Shown here: piece after piece, positions 33,552-45,869 of the stretch
Layout: every line of letters begins with the position of its first letter
Numbering within the stretch: the first letter of the stretch is position 1
Source: Diorhabda sublineata
Lineage: Eukaryota > Arthropoda > Insecta > Coleoptera > Chrysomelidae
Direction: 5' to 3'
Assembly: GCF_026230105.1 (NCBI RefSeq)
Contig: NC_079474.1
Location: 42,112,294-42,176,293, forward strand
Length of the DNA: 64,000 bases
Notes under the pieces: model-generated
The model's database searches: none
What the model saw: only the letters and a program-made list of their open reading frames with translations
What the model was told of the DNA's origin: nothing
Position numbers and translations under genes: made by a program

Positions 33552-33956
33552 TCATATAAGGTTTTTCACCTTTAGAAATATGGCTCTAGCTTGTTCTATA
33601 CGTGATCTTACTTCGACTTGTGGGTTTTGAAGTTTTCTTATGGCCATTAATTTTGTTTTTGTTACATTAAGTTTCATGCCCAGTTGATCTTCCGCTTCTA
33701 CAACTTTGTTGATTAGACGTTGAAGGGCTACTGAATTGTTTGTAATGATAACCGTATCGTCGGTATAACGTATGCTGTTTAATTTCCTGCCGATAATTTT
33801 TAGTCCATCCTCGTCATCGCCTATTGCTTGGTTAAATATGTGCTCAGAGTACATATTAAACAGTACTGGCAACAAAACACAACCTTGTAGTATTCCCTTT
33901 TCTATACACACCGGTTCTGATGTCGTTTGTCCATATCTAACCGTTGTTTCTTGTTT
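33552..33956 (-). pseudogene. LINE RT fragment with YTDD box
   Basis: Minus-strand frame of 119+ codons. ILQGCVLLPVLFNMYSEHIF is RT domain B ('GV.QGCVLSPLLFNLYSE.IF'), followed by LKIIGRKLNSIRYTDDTVII (domain C; YADD as YTDD with both aspartates kept), LINKVVEAEDQLGMKLNVTK (domain D), and EVRSRIEQARAIFLKVKNLI (the thumb 'EI..RI..AR..F...K.L'). The frame is intact from 33911 to 33552. It breaks off after the thumb, so endonuclease, domain A and the C-terminal tail are missing. This is one of the best preserved RT pieces in the window. Confidence 0.85.
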
Positions 33957-35590
33957 CTAATAAAGATTTCTAATAATCTTGATGTCTTATTTGTCTAATA
34001 CTTTTTTGAGTGTAAGAATGTCAGAAGGACGGTATAATTAACTCGATTTCACATATCTCAAAACTATTAAGCATAATTTTATGCAACCCTCATATATAGT
34101 TATCGTTTCGCACCCTGAAAATACGTTTCAAGATATTTCTTTGCATCCAGTACTTACCTGCAATAATTTTAGGTAGAAAGTTCAATAATGTTGAATTAGA
34201 AATAATATTTGAATCTTCCAATGTGAAATGTATTATAGAAAATATTTATCAATATGCTTCTAAACATACAGGAAATGTTGTTGGACAAGGCACGTTATCA
34301 CAGTCGACAGATAAAACACCAATGAGATCATAAAATAAAAAAGAATTAAAAAATATTCTGCTAAAATTAATCTTTAAAATAATTTTTTATTATGTTAAAA
34401 TAAGTCGAAAACGTGGCAACGCCGCCCAACATAAAGTTTTTTCTATTTTTTTGTATTAATTAGAAATGTGTTGTTGATATATCGCCATTAAAACCCAACT
34501 AACACATGTTTTAATATTATTAATAAATAATACAGTCCACACATCAACAATTAGTTTATTTGAACCAGCAAAGAATTTTAAACATATTCGTTGGGTCATG
34601 ACATTTATTTTGACGATAGAGAGAGAATAAATCTGTTTATTATAGCTTTTATTATAGCTTTAAACGTATGGTTCTATGCTATTGTGTAGTCAACCCAAAC
34701 TCAGAGTTAGACTTCACTTATGTGTGCATTGATATTCTATTATCTCAATATTCACGAGATGTTAGTATGATCAACCTTAAAAACATATATAAAATATAAT
34801 AAATATACATATTATGTAATACTTCTAAATGGACAGTTGATATTGGAAAAAACGTCCCAACGTTACGGTGTCGACAGTATTCATTTTCTCTCTCGTTCGA
34901 GACACTTTATCTATATTGCGCATGCTTAAGAATGCGCAGAACCGAGCTGGAGCCTTGAAGGATAGAGAAATCGTTGCCATTCTGTCTTCCTTAGGAAAAG
35001 CTTTCAATAGAAGCTGTCCATATAGATATATGACATATATGTAAATGTGAATGTGCAAATCTTGAGGTATTGACCAATCACTGCCTCAGTGAAGTGGAAA
35101 ACGAAATTAAATTAGTAAATAAACTTATATACCAAATTTAAATGCAAAAAAGTTCCAGAAATTCTCCTAACTTATGATATTAAATTGGATTTTGCCTTGT
35201 GTGTCTTAAAAATTGTGCTATTGTTATATTTTTTTTCTCATTACTTTTCCAAAAGAAATATTTAAATGTGACCTTACAGTACCTTGATTCACTTTGTTGC
35301 AATAGTTATAATTTTGGAGTGATTTATCTGGAGATGTTGGTTGCATGGGGGCTTAGATACACAGAAAATACTTTTTTTGAATAGCAATATACTATGATAG
35401 AGTTTGTGATATTTTTTATAGTAAGTAATAAATACCAAGACATTTTGGGGGAAAAGATAGAATTAAAAACTAAATACTTTCACTAAATATTATTATAGAA
35501 AAACTTGTTTGAATTATTGAATTTATGGTTTTCCCTGCTTACTTGTGATAGCAGTAATAGGGGTGAGCAATCCAGAGCACTTAAGTTTAG

Positions 35591-35617
35591 ACACGAAGGA
35601 CACGAAGGACACGAAAA
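35591..35617. repeat. 9-bp tandem repeat, three units
   Basis: ACACGAAGG repeated twice followed by ACACGAAAA. A minor minisatellite-like run. Confidence 0.85.
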
Positions 35618-35692
35618 CTCCAAAAATCATCTTCATAATTGTATTATTATAATGGCTTACTCATATTCTTAATGTATATATAGAAAAGAAAA

Positions 35693-35762
35693 TTGGAAAA
35701 TTTTTATTTCATAGGAGGAAGGTTTGGTTAGGTCCTGATATAGGAATTGCTCCTCTGCGGGG
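35693..35762 (+). repeat. Dispersed repeat fragment, inverse copy of 31169-31236
   Basis: Read inversely it gives CCGCAGAGGAGCAATTCCTA then TATCAGGACC and TTCCTCCTAT, closely matching CTGCAGAGGAGCAGATCCTA, TATCAGGGCC and TTCCTCCTAT at 31170. Only this ~70 bp is shared. Confidence 0.7.
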
Positions 35763-36334
35763 ATTAATGTATATACTACATGTATATAAAGAGGCATAAT
35801 GACATTGTGACGAAGAATAGGTATATATTGTTAAAAATTATTAAATCTATTGAATTTGCATTGGCTCTCTGTGGACATAATGTTTCTTTAGCTTTGACGT
35901 TTTTTTTTTTTCGATTAATTAGATGCAACTCTAGAGGTGTTCCGAAGCATACATTAGTTTAGTGAGCAATCCATTAACACGGTTGAGTTACTGGAAGTTT
36001 CAAATTTCAAATAAGTTGCTGAGGACATTTTTGAAAATTGAATGAAGAGTATAAAGACGTTAATTAGTTAATTGGTGATTCAACGATTAAATTAGAAAAT
36101 TAAAATACAAATAATAAATTGAAGTACAACTACGGTAGACTTTGTTAGTGTTTACTTGTGACTATTTGTAATTCACAACCTCCAGAAATAACTGTTGGTA
36201 TGTAAATAATAAGACAAGACTGATTACCAATTAATTTTACTGTTTTACTGTTATCTATGACTGCTTTGTTAGTTTAGCGACCGGTGGGTATAAGGAAAAA
36301 ATAGCAGTTATTATATATAATGAAAATAACATTA

Positions 36335-36989
36335 CGAGGTTTTATTATAAAAATTATTCTACATTCGAATGCTCCCCTTCAATATACTTTCCTCCACATA
36401 CGCCACAGATCTTTCCATACGTTTTTTCCAATGACCGAAGCAGTTCTGGAAGTCTTCTTTGGTGAGTGCCTTTAGGAGCTCTGCCGTTTTATGTTTTACC
36501 GCTTGCATATATACTCAAATCGGGTCCTTTTCAAAGCAGATCTTTTTCTAATCTTTCTAATCTTTCAAGGAAATCTGAGCAGATTCGTTGACGCAAAAGC
36601 TTTTGGTCAGGAGTCAGATTTTTTGGCACCAACTTCGCACAGAGTTTTTTCATGTGTAATTAGTCGTGTAAAATTTTTCTAATCGTTTCTTTATCGGCGT
36701 TTACAGCCTCGGTAATCATACGGATGCTCATTCGACTATCTGTACGCACAATTTGGTTGATGATTTTGATCACTGTTTCCGAAGTTGAAACACTAACAGA
36801 GCGACCTGGGCACTGGTCATCTTCAGTGCTCTCTCAGCTACTGCACAAATACTATAATAGAGACGGAAACGTGTTTTGGGACGTGCATAGACAAGATATC
36901 TAGATACCCAAAGAACTACTCGTTATTCACTCCACCCGTCTAGGGCACCCTCTAGGTACGCATTCTCGTTATTTAATAACCAGACCTCG
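36335..36989 (-). mobile_element. Mellifera-type mariner (family B) deletion derivative, copy 1
   Basis: Both ends carry CGAGG terminal repeats flanked by TA (36333-36334 and 36990-36991). The right end reads inversely CGAGGTCTGGTTATTAAATA. Minus-strand coding pieces: the N-terminal linker with VTVIKIINQIVRTDSRMSIR-like sequence, then a Gln/Arg-rich 'LRQRICSDFLE' piece. After a join at GATCTGCTTTGAAAAGGACC comes the C-terminal piece AVKHKTAELLKALTKEDFQN, CFGHWKKRMERS. The whole DDD catalytic core is missing. The element is short (655 bp) but has both ends, so it could have been moved by a full-length relative. A Penelope-like RT starts immediately to the right. Confidence 0.8.
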
Positions 36990-36994
36990 TATAT

Positions 36995-37775
36995 ATGGCT
37001 TCACAAAATTTTATGATCTATTGTTTGCGCCACAACTATTATCAAAATGTCAAACCTCAAAATATAACTAAAACCAAAGAATTTATCAATCAAAACAGAA
37101 ATATCAAAATTTTGAAAGGAGATAAATGTAATAAAACTATTATTATGAAATTAGAATATAATAATAATAAAATGATGAAATTATTAAATGATAAGACAGC
37201 TTAAAAAAAAATAAAAAAGACCCTACGAATTCATATCAACATTCAAAATAATGATCTAATTCGATCTCGGAAAGAACAACTTTTTATTTCGCCATCAGAT
37301 ACAAAAAAATTGAAAATTCACAATGCTTTACCCCCTAAAATATATGGTTTACCAAAGCTCCACAAGCCTGACATTACCCTTCGACCGTGTTCAAACTCTT
37401 CTTACCCCATTATTTATCAAAAACACATGGAATTTCAAAGAAAAAAATGGGAGAAAATTAAAGAATATACAGAAATACGTCAAAACAAATTTATTAAAGC
37501 TATAGAACTCACACTAACAACAACATATTTCAAATATGAAAATGAAATATACAAACAAATTGATGGTTGTGCTTATATGGGAGCTTCCATTTCAATTGGT
37601 AATGGAAGATCTTGAGGAATCTGTCCTAAGAAAACTTGATATAAGCATTCGATTCTTTTTCCGATATGTAGGTAATTGCATTACTGCCGTATCAAAGAAT
37701 CAAATTGTAAACATAAATAAAAGAATATCATATTTTGAATTAGTCGAAACAACTAAGATCAAAACAATTTAGAGA
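36995..37775 (+). pseudogene. Penelope-like reverse transcriptase remnant
   Basis: Plus-strand blocks in order: ILKGDKCNKTIIMKLEYNNN (the 'ADKGN.TVIM...Y' entry to RT), LPPKIYGLPKLHKPDITLRP (the 'P..YGLPKIHK...PLRPI' hallmark of Penelope-like elements, 37330-37390), YFKYENEIYKQIDGCAYMGA ('YF.Y....Y.Q..G..MGSP.S', 37525-37585), and after a frameshift LVMEDLEESVLRKL then FRYVGNCIT, where the catalytic YVDD is changed to YVGN. Parts between blocks are deleted (RPI..S to the WNF segment), and the C-terminal GIY-YIG endonuclease is not seen. Dead copy. Confidence 0.8.
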
Positions 37776-38435
37776 ATATTAAATACATAATAACATAGCG
37801 AATAGCCGAAGACCAAAGAATAGGGGAGAGAGACAATTAAGAAAGCTACTACGATCCATTACATAATTAAATAGTTCATTTATGAACAGCTACAATGTCT
37901 TTAGAAATATGAATAAAAAAAATTAAATAAATGCCTTACAATACTATTTTGTATGTATATATAGATTCAAATTTAATATTCGCTTCCGTCAGTATAGTCA
38001 GCAGACTTAATTAGATTGTTAACTTGCGTCAAAGAAGTTAACAAACAACTTAAACCGAAGTGGTACCCAACTGTATTTAAATGTCAATCTTGTGGTTTCC
38101 CTCATTCATTATTATTGACATTGAAACCTAAAAAGGTTATGTATTTACATTGATTTTAAGTGTATTATGAAAAATAGTTTGAACCATTCATATCCATATT
38201 TAACAATGTTGTAGTGAGTAGAATGAACATACGGAATAGAAATAAAATATTAGATTGGTTCTTTTACATTTTCTTTATCAAGAGTAATACCACACACTAT
38301 ATACATAGTGAGCTTTTAGTATGGAACGCCTACATTATCTCATGAACCGTACACATGATTTTTATATATTTATGTTACGAAGATTTCGGAATCTTATGAT
38401 TTGTTAATTCTTTAGGTTTTTTGGAAATATAATAA
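37776..38435. other. No recognised feature
   Basis: AT-rich. May include Penelope-like flank. Confidence 0.35.
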
Positions 38436-38439
38436 ACTT

Positions 38440-39310
38440 CGATGCAGTATCTGGCTACTTTCCGGTTACGTCCCATAGATCTCCTGTTGGAGCATCCAAA
38501 GACATTGAATCCTCTCTCCTAGCGAATTCCGTCAAAGACTATATTGTCGCTGAAGTAGTTACCTTTTTAACTGGCAATAGCTAGCTGGACCTTTCTTTTC
38601 GCCTCTCCATTATCATCTTACGATCCGGATCAGATCAATCAAGCTCTGACCAGAAAGCTTAGCCTCTTTCGCGGTTCTTTCCTCCTGTTCACTGGATCTT
38701 TTCACCGGAGTCTTTTACCGGAATTTTCTGCAAAATTTAGTTGGCTAGACTTTCCTGAATTGTTTACAATAACCGCGTAGACCTCTTTAGCTTTCTACCT
38801 TCTAAGTCGATTTGGTTTTTTCGTCGTTGGCAGCTGTTTTCCTGTTTCCATTCTCTTTCGGTAAGGTCTTCTAGGATCTTTTTCGTTATTCTACAAAAAA
38901 CTGAAAACGCTTCTGTAGATCCTTCGGATCATATGAGCTGGCGTTAACTCTTTTCTTTTCGTTCCTCTGCCATCGTCGGATTGTATTTCACCGAGAAGCT
39001 TCGTCTCTTCTTTCTTGGTCCAACTTTGCCTATTTGATCGGCTATGTCATCGCTTGACTCTTTCGACATCACTCCAGCAGCCAAGTGGGCCACTGCCAGT
39101 GTCTGGTGTTGCGATTAATCCAACTGGTATCTGGTCTCTTCCATAGAAGTTGATACTGTTATAATGTACCTCTTGGAGTCATTCTATTTTGCTCATCGCT
39201 TTCCATTTTGATGATGAGGTTCGATTCCCTTGTCCACGGACAATTATTCAGTTAATGAAGGAAATAAAACTGATTCATTCGACACTGAGCTCCTTTCCTA
39301 CTTAAACTAC
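38440..39310. other. GC-richer unassigned block
   Basis: C/T-rich on the plus strand and noticeably less AT-rich than either flank, with sharp edges. Minus-strand frames stay open for 30-50 codons and are charged (for example IADQIGKVGPRKKRRSFSVK; EIQSDDGRGTKRKELTPAHM). They look like decayed coding sequence of a basic, low-complexity protein such as a gag-like product, but I recognise no family. No LTRs or terminal repeats were found. Confidence 0.3.
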
Positions 39311-42300
39311 TGATAGCATTGGAAAAGCGCCTAGCATAAACTTTGTTATTAACAAAGAATTCTCCCTGTTTATTTTTCTAATATAGTTGAGTTATTTCAT
39401 GCCGAATAATCGCTATGATGATCATTATAAGAAATATGACGTTTCAATAAACTATTATTTGTATGATATATTAGATCATCAACAAGTATCTATAATAACC
39501 GAAATCCTATCTACTGTGAATAAGTTGGTGACTGAAGTTTAACCAAACTATTCCCGTGATTTATCTAAATGCATCTAAATGCATTGAGGTAATTGACAAT
39601 GTAAGCAATATACAATTGGATGTGCAGGCTGGGTTAAATGAGTGAACCAGTGAATCTTCACCCAAAATAATTTTTAGAAGATAAACAAGAATAAAAAAAT
39701 ATTTGTTCCACATCATTGGTTCTGTAAATCATCATATAAGATAAAGTCTACGTGGTTTTCAGTGGGAATATAAGAATATATTTTATATTTTGTTAATTGT
39801 TATAGTCGTTGGATATTTCCTTCAGAAAATTATCCTCGACGGCTTCACTGATGTACTTTCATATAACTAGAAAGTTCTCTAAATCCAGACATACCGGTAA
39901 TTACTTGGATTATTTAATAAATCAAAAAGTATGTTAAAAGTGAATGACAGTCTAGTTAAGTGATTAGACTTTGTAAGATGTCTTGGAGATATTTAATATA
40001 CATTTGTCAATACTGAATAAATTGTGAGAGCATTGGACATTTTGACTTATAGAGAGTGTAAGCAGTAGGTAGAGTAAATATTCTCAAGGTATCATATTGA
40101 ATTTATTTCATCCCAAAAAGAATGTTTTTAGATTTCTGCTATCTATTAACTAGGTTAATATAATTAATATGATTTATTAATATCAATTTAACGTTAATAA
40201 TCTACAAGATATTTTTAAAATAGGGAACAGTACAGTTTATGTTGTCATTCTAACAGAGTGCAACTTCTGAAAAAAGTAAAAAGATAATAAAAAAAATTTG
40301 GATTAATCTTCTTCAAATTACAGCTTTCGGCTAGTTATGCATTTATCCCAATGTTGATTAGAAACAATTCTGGAAGGCTTACTTCAAAATGGTTTTTATC
40401 TATATCTATATCTAGTAAAGCAGAGCAAATTCAGGCGTTGTTAATCTTCAAACTACAATAGATATTTACTTAGATTAAACTATAGATCTCACTGCTGGAA
40501 CTTCTTTAAAAGATTATAAATATTGACTCTTCCTTCCTTATTCAAATTTAAATCCGCTTGCCTACAGAATTAATTAAGGGCTCAATATTTTACAATGCAA
40601 AAAATGCACAATCACTTGCCTATTGAAATCAAATCTATAACATCGTTTCTTGCAATTCCAAGAATTATATTCACGTAAATGACATATATTCTAATAATCA
40701 ATTCTGAACATTCTCTACAATGGTTAAATATTAATATTGATTTTTAATAAAATTTTTGCATATTTTTGGATCGCCGTATATTTAATTTTATTATCTGCTG
40801 TAATCACATCTTTGAATTTGTTTTAATGAATATTATATATAAAATTTTTGAAAATGTACTTTTAAAAACTTGATATCGTGATTTAATGTATTTTTCGTGT
40901 GTGTTTACTTCATATTTAGATTTTATTTTATTCGTGTATTCATTTAGTTATTTGTTTGTTTGCTTTGGAGTTATTTACTAGCTCTTGTTTACCAATTTTA
41001 AATATTGTTTTGACAATAAAGCATCCTTACATGAACAGGTCAAAAAGTTAACGTCCAAAATTTTTAATCATCAAGCAAACGTCGCACAAATAGTTTTCCC
41101 TACAAATATTTTCACTTGTTTCCAAGAATAGAGAGCTAGTAGCAATACAACGTTTAAACGACGACGAGGTTCTGTGAGTGTGAGTCACTTATAGGCTGAG
41201 ATCACAGCCGGCAGACTTCTATGACGAAGGAATTGATCCACGGCGTATATATATATAAAATTGGAATTTTAGTGGCTCTCTCAGATGTAGATTATATTTC
41301 GTTGCTTGATTTTTGAATAACGCATGTCCCAATACAATATTAAGTGGCCCTTACTTCTCACTCAGGCCTAATTTTGTGCATCTCTCATTAGATCTTGGAA
41401 GACTTCAACATCTATTTCGCATGTTTTTGGAAAAATTTTCGGCTAGCCACCTTCTATCATACACATCATACGCGAGATAAAAGTGTCCAAAAATCTTCAA
41501 TTAGACGGGTACGGGATATCTTGTTGTGGTACAAAAGGTATGTTATTTTGATGTATCCAATTTTGAGTCGCCGTTGCAAGTCCGGCCAAAACATTATATC
41601 GTCTACAACGTGATATTAACGTACTAAATCAGTTAATTAAGTGAAACAGCTATTAATATATTTTGCAGAATCTACATTCTTCCTTTACTCAACCCACATA
41701 TTGTATCCTGGATGTCTCTGTTGTCGAAATCGTACGTCAGTCCCGAACTTTATCAGCGAATTTTGCTCTTTCCATATATATTACACTGTTAGGGCATTCT
41801 TCTATCTTTAATATTGTCTGAATGAAAACCATCGTTTCCTTTGATATCTGAATTGGCAACTGTAAAGAATTTTTTTTTTGACATTTACTAGTTACCGTTT
41901 ACTAGTACTCTTTAAAGTATGGTAATCATGCGCTACTCTATCTTTTGCTTTTTTACCTGTCTTTCTACTTTTTATTAGTTAAAATTCTTGATTTTCCACT
42001 TTTTGAGAGGGTCAGACATTGTATTCATACTCCTCATTCGGCTGTAGCACGGTGAATGCTTCTGAGTAAAATATTTTGATTTCGAAAAATGCGAACTATG
42101 TCAGGCTTACGGATCTTCCCAAGCAAATTATATATACCTTTCCGTATTTTCATCTTATGAAAAATTTTGAATACAACTGACATAAAAGAGGACTTATCTA
42201 ACTAATATCAAGAACAGAAACAATTGTTTGTTTATAAAGCCATTTTGATAATATATGATTTCTTAAACTCCTAAATTTTGTGCCAAAGCTATTGCGACAA

Positions 42301-43925
42301 ACGTTAGATAAATCAACAGTTTAGATAGTTTAGATAACTATGCTGCGTGATGAATACGTATTTATATAAGATCAGTATTTTTTAGTAAAAACTTATTAAT
42401 ATTGTAATGTTTTTCTAATTTATATATGCGATTTCTTTCTTGGGGAGAATTGAGGAACTGTCTCTTACGTTCTTAATTTATTTAAACACTATGCACTACA
42501 TTAATTTATAATATATTTCACTTATCACTATCACTTAACTAACTGAAATAATTCTTCGATTACTTTGCTAATTCGTTCTGTTCACTACCACTATTTATTA
42601 TAAGCTGCGCTACATAAACTCCTTATATATCCAAAAATAATTATCAAAAGCTCTGGAAAAATGAAGAATAAATGAATAGACCTTGTTAGAAATTATTAAA
42701 AAGAAAACAATATAAAAATGAATTCCGGATATTTCATTAAAGGTGGCGCTTTCGCCGAATTTTAGAATTTTATTCTACCCAAGTAGGACCGGTTCAAACG
42801 CGGTGATGAGTAACAATATTAAGAACAAATTAAAACATTCTTCAAAAGACAATGAATATCTTCATTGAATGCTTTTAACTTATTACTGTTATTGTAGTAT
42901 TCCATTTAATTTTTCTATGAAAATAATAAAGTCACGACTTGCGTGCTAAGTTATACTACATAAAATCTCGTGCCCAGATGTATTAGTCATCCCTATTTTG
43001 TTGTCAGGAGTGTTTATTGCCGTGTTTATTTTGTTATTTTAACTGTTGATATAATATATTAAAATCGACGATAATAAACAACAAGCTCTATTCTGATTTC
43101 AATTATTTTGTATCTCCAGCTTAAGTCTTCACAAAAAACAAAATTAAGCGGAATCAAGAACGATATGAAATATTTACACGGGATAGTAAATTGCTATAGC
43201 ATTTTTGAGAGTGACTCGCGTTTACGTGCTTTTAGATATGAGCAAATTATTAAAAGCAATTTCTTCCTAGAGAAAACTAGAAGAAAGCTAAAATTTCTAT
43301 ATACTATAAAATTTTATATAATTTTGTGAGTCAAATAGTTCCCATTCTTAGTTATAGCTTAAACGTTTTAAATAGCTGGTGCTTTTATTCTATACTAGTC
43401 CATGTATGGATTGGTCGCCTTTTTCATATACATGCTTTAATCGAAGATCAAAAAATATGATTCATTAATGTATATTCCATAACAATGTCACTCTCGCCAT
43501 GTAGGAAAACTGTCATACAAACTTAATTATCGTTTCAAGAGGATTGCTAATTTATATTCGTGATTAATGTGTGCTTATAATCAAATAGAAGTATTGGTGA
43601 AGAAAACGTTACAAAGTGGAAACAAGAAAACTGGTTTTTGCCTTAAGAAAAAAGTTGAGAGCTATATTCCGCTGTTTACACTTATTATTAACTATTTAAT
43701 ATTCTCTTATTGTTCATATATCTTAGATTTAGTTGACAAAAACGATAATTACTTACAAGGGATGTAGATGAAGTTTCGATCTGCAGTTTTTTTGATATTT
43801 CGTGATTAGTTTATTTTTCTTATAGTATCGATGAACTTTTAGTCTGTTTTCTAAATATTGTGATGTCTGCCCTATCTAGACAGCGACACAACCATTACAA
43901 AGTACCTTATTATATATGTATTATC
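39311..43925. other. Long AT-rich stretch without recognised genes
   Basis: No transposase or RT motif was found on either strand. Contains minor simple repeats (TATCTA units near 40399-40412; a TA run near 41249-41257). Several 60-80 codon frames lack any motif. Confidence 0.4.
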
Positions 43926-43929
43926 ATTC

Positions 43930-45340
43930 CTCGTTCATTCAATATTCAAAACTTATTCTTTCAATAGGTCGTCCTTCATTCATCTGTTGTGAGTGTCCCC
44001 AGCATTGTAATTTTCTTTTTTCTACAGTCTACTGTAGGTTGTATATTTAGGTTCTTTTCATGTTTTTTATTTTAACCATTTTTTATCAATCCTTGTACTC
44101 TTCTTAAACATTTCTTCTTTATCGTCTAAATTTTACTTTTTTGACGTTCTGTCAATACTACACATCCGAATGTTAGAATTGGTCTTCTATGTATTGCTTT
44201 GAGTTTGGTGTCTCTAGAAACTTCTTTTTTACTTATGAATTTAGTGTTCATGGCGTAATATACTTTATTTGTTTTTGCAATTCTGTTATTTACATCTGCA
44301 TCTTGTATTCCGTTTTCATCTATTATTTTTCCTAGTTATTAGTAGTGTTTAACTTGTTTCAGTGTTTCTGTATCGATTCTTATATTTACCTCACCATTAC
44401 TTTTATCTTGTTTTTCTTTATTCTCATACTCATATCTACTTATAACTGCGTACTTCTACACCACAATGTTTTCTTGTAACTCTTTTTTCTTCTTTCCTAT
44501 TAGTATAACATCGTCTGCAGATGCTACTTCACTGATGTTAATTATTTTTAAAACAGTGCATCTCTTGATGATCTAGTCCATGAATATGATGAATATTGAT
44601 GGATTTAAGCTTTCCCCTTGTCTTAATCCCATATTTGTAGTGTAGCATTTTGATATTTGCTTATTTCTTATGACTACAATCTCATTGTTTTCATAAGTAT
44701 TCTGTGTTATCTTCATAATTTTTAGGTTAATCCCTCTTTCTCCTCTTAACTCCAATATCCTCCATATTTTCTCTCTTGGTACTCTACCACAAGCTTTCTC
44801 TAAGTCTAAGAAGGCCACGAACGATTTCTTCTTTTCTTACATTGCTTTTTCTGTCATCTGTTTCATACTAAAAAATACATGATCTTGTTTTCGTCCTGCC
44901 ATTCTAAATCCATTTTGAGATTCTTTAAGTGTGTCCTCTACTGTTGATCCAATTCTCTAATATTTTGTCCATCATTTTCATCGCCGCACATATTAATGTT
45001 ATTCTTAGTAGTTGTTGCAGTCTTTTATTACACTTATTTCGAAAATTGGTATTATTATACCTTCTGCCAGTCTCTTGAGAGTGAAAATATGAAACTCTTT
45101 TCCTTTTTGTCCCATATTTTTCATCATAACTGAAATTCTGTTATAGTATGTTCTATCTCTTCGTGACTAATTTTTATTACTGATTCTTCCGTTATATCAA
45201 TTTGTACATTTTTTCCGGTATTTGTACATTTTTCCCGTATTTGTACATTTTTTCCTGTATGTTCTGACTCATTATTGTATGTTTTGTAGAACAGTTTTTG
45301 ATTTGCTTTAGAGTCTTCTATTTCTTTTCTTGTCATCCTT
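43930..45340 (-). pseudogene. Long degenerate LINE polymerase
   Basis: One minus-strand copy from about 45340 down. Upstream of RT, MTRKEIEDSKANQKLFYKTY; then IFTLKRLAEGIIIPIFE (domain 0 region); GFRMAGRKQDHVFFSMKQMT (the 'GFR.GR...D.IF...Q'); VAFLDLEKACGRVPREKIW (domain A, with D of AFDRV now G); GLRQGESLNPSIFIIFMD (domain B, stop after); then ASADDVILIGKKKEELQE (domain C, A.ADD kept, near 44525-44480); ETLKQVKHY; then TKLKAIHRRPILTFGCVVL and LRRVQGLIK (thumb and connection, about 44210-44080). Nearly the whole RT-to-tail order is present but broken by many stops and frameshifts. Confidence 0.8.
45202..45260. repeat. ~20-bp tandem repeat, three units, in the LINE pre-RT region
   Basis: TTGTACATTTTTTCCGGTAT, TTGTACATTTTTCCCGTAT and TTGTACATTTTTTCCTGTAT follow each other. 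On the coding (minus) strand they translate to repeated TGKNVQI-type units. This is a local expansion inside the LINE remnant. Confidence 0.85.
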
Positions 45341-45399
45341 CATTTTTTGATGCTAGCACCATCATTTACGATCGAAAAATTTCGGGCAGTTGAATTTGA

Positions 45400-45865
45400 A
45401 TTGTCCAGCTTGACTAACGGTTAAAAATTACGACAACCAGCATTATCAAAGAAAAAGTTCCCAAAATGAAAATAGACGAATAGAGGAAGGTATCAGCATA
45501 TCAAAAGAATGTATTTTCAATGTCCTGATTGACAATTATACATGTGTAAGCTATTTTAGTGTTCAGGACCACATTAGCTTACTTTGTACCAACATAGTAT
45601 TCGAATAAATATTTTCCTTAATGACGTTTTGTAAGCAAATGATTCGAATTATTTGCATGAATTCATGACTAATGAAACCTGGATCCACTCCTACACCTCG
45701 GAAACGGAAAAAACAGTCGATATTATTTTGTGCAAACTTTTCCAAATAAGCCAAAGGTCAGAAAAGTAATGACGACGGTTTTTTGAGACCATAAAAAGAT
45801 TGTGTTCATCGATTGTCTTCAAAAAGATGAAACAACAAAACAGACAAGCCAGTGTTGGCTGGACC
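45400..45865 (+). pseudogene. Irritans-like mariner transposase remnant
   Basis: Plus-strand frames: FMTNETWIHSYTSETEKTVD (near 45663-45720), matching '(F)(I)TMDETWIHHYTPETK.QS' with the catalytic Asp changed to Asn; then VMTTVF, a stop, DHKKIVFIDCLQKDETT (near 45757-45835), matching 'GKVM.TVFWD.KGI.FIDYLQKGKTI'. The preceding region (45590-45660) gives weak matches to the '..LL.R....FL.RF' segment. The second and third catalytic blocks are not seen. The 83- and 75-codon minus frames here are shadows. Confidence 0.6.
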
Positions 45866-45869
45866 CTGT

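Larger units (their letters stand above)
33960..36330. other. Mostly unannotated, with small repeats
   Basis: No gene recognised. 34830-35050 is GC-richer and contains TGCGCATGCTTAAGAATGCGCA (a small inverted TGCGCA pair) within a 77-codon minus frame of unknown nature. A 9-bp microsatellite and a dispersed repeat inside this interval are listed separately. Confidence 0.35.

Noticed and set aside
34830..35050. GC-richer patch with TGCGCA inverted pair, possible SINE
   Set aside because: No A/B-box promoter, poly-A tail or second copy found in the window.
39205..39240. GGTTCGATTCCC-like tRNA T-loop
   Set aside because: No acceptor stem, D-arm or anticodon arm could be arranged upstream; an isolated match.
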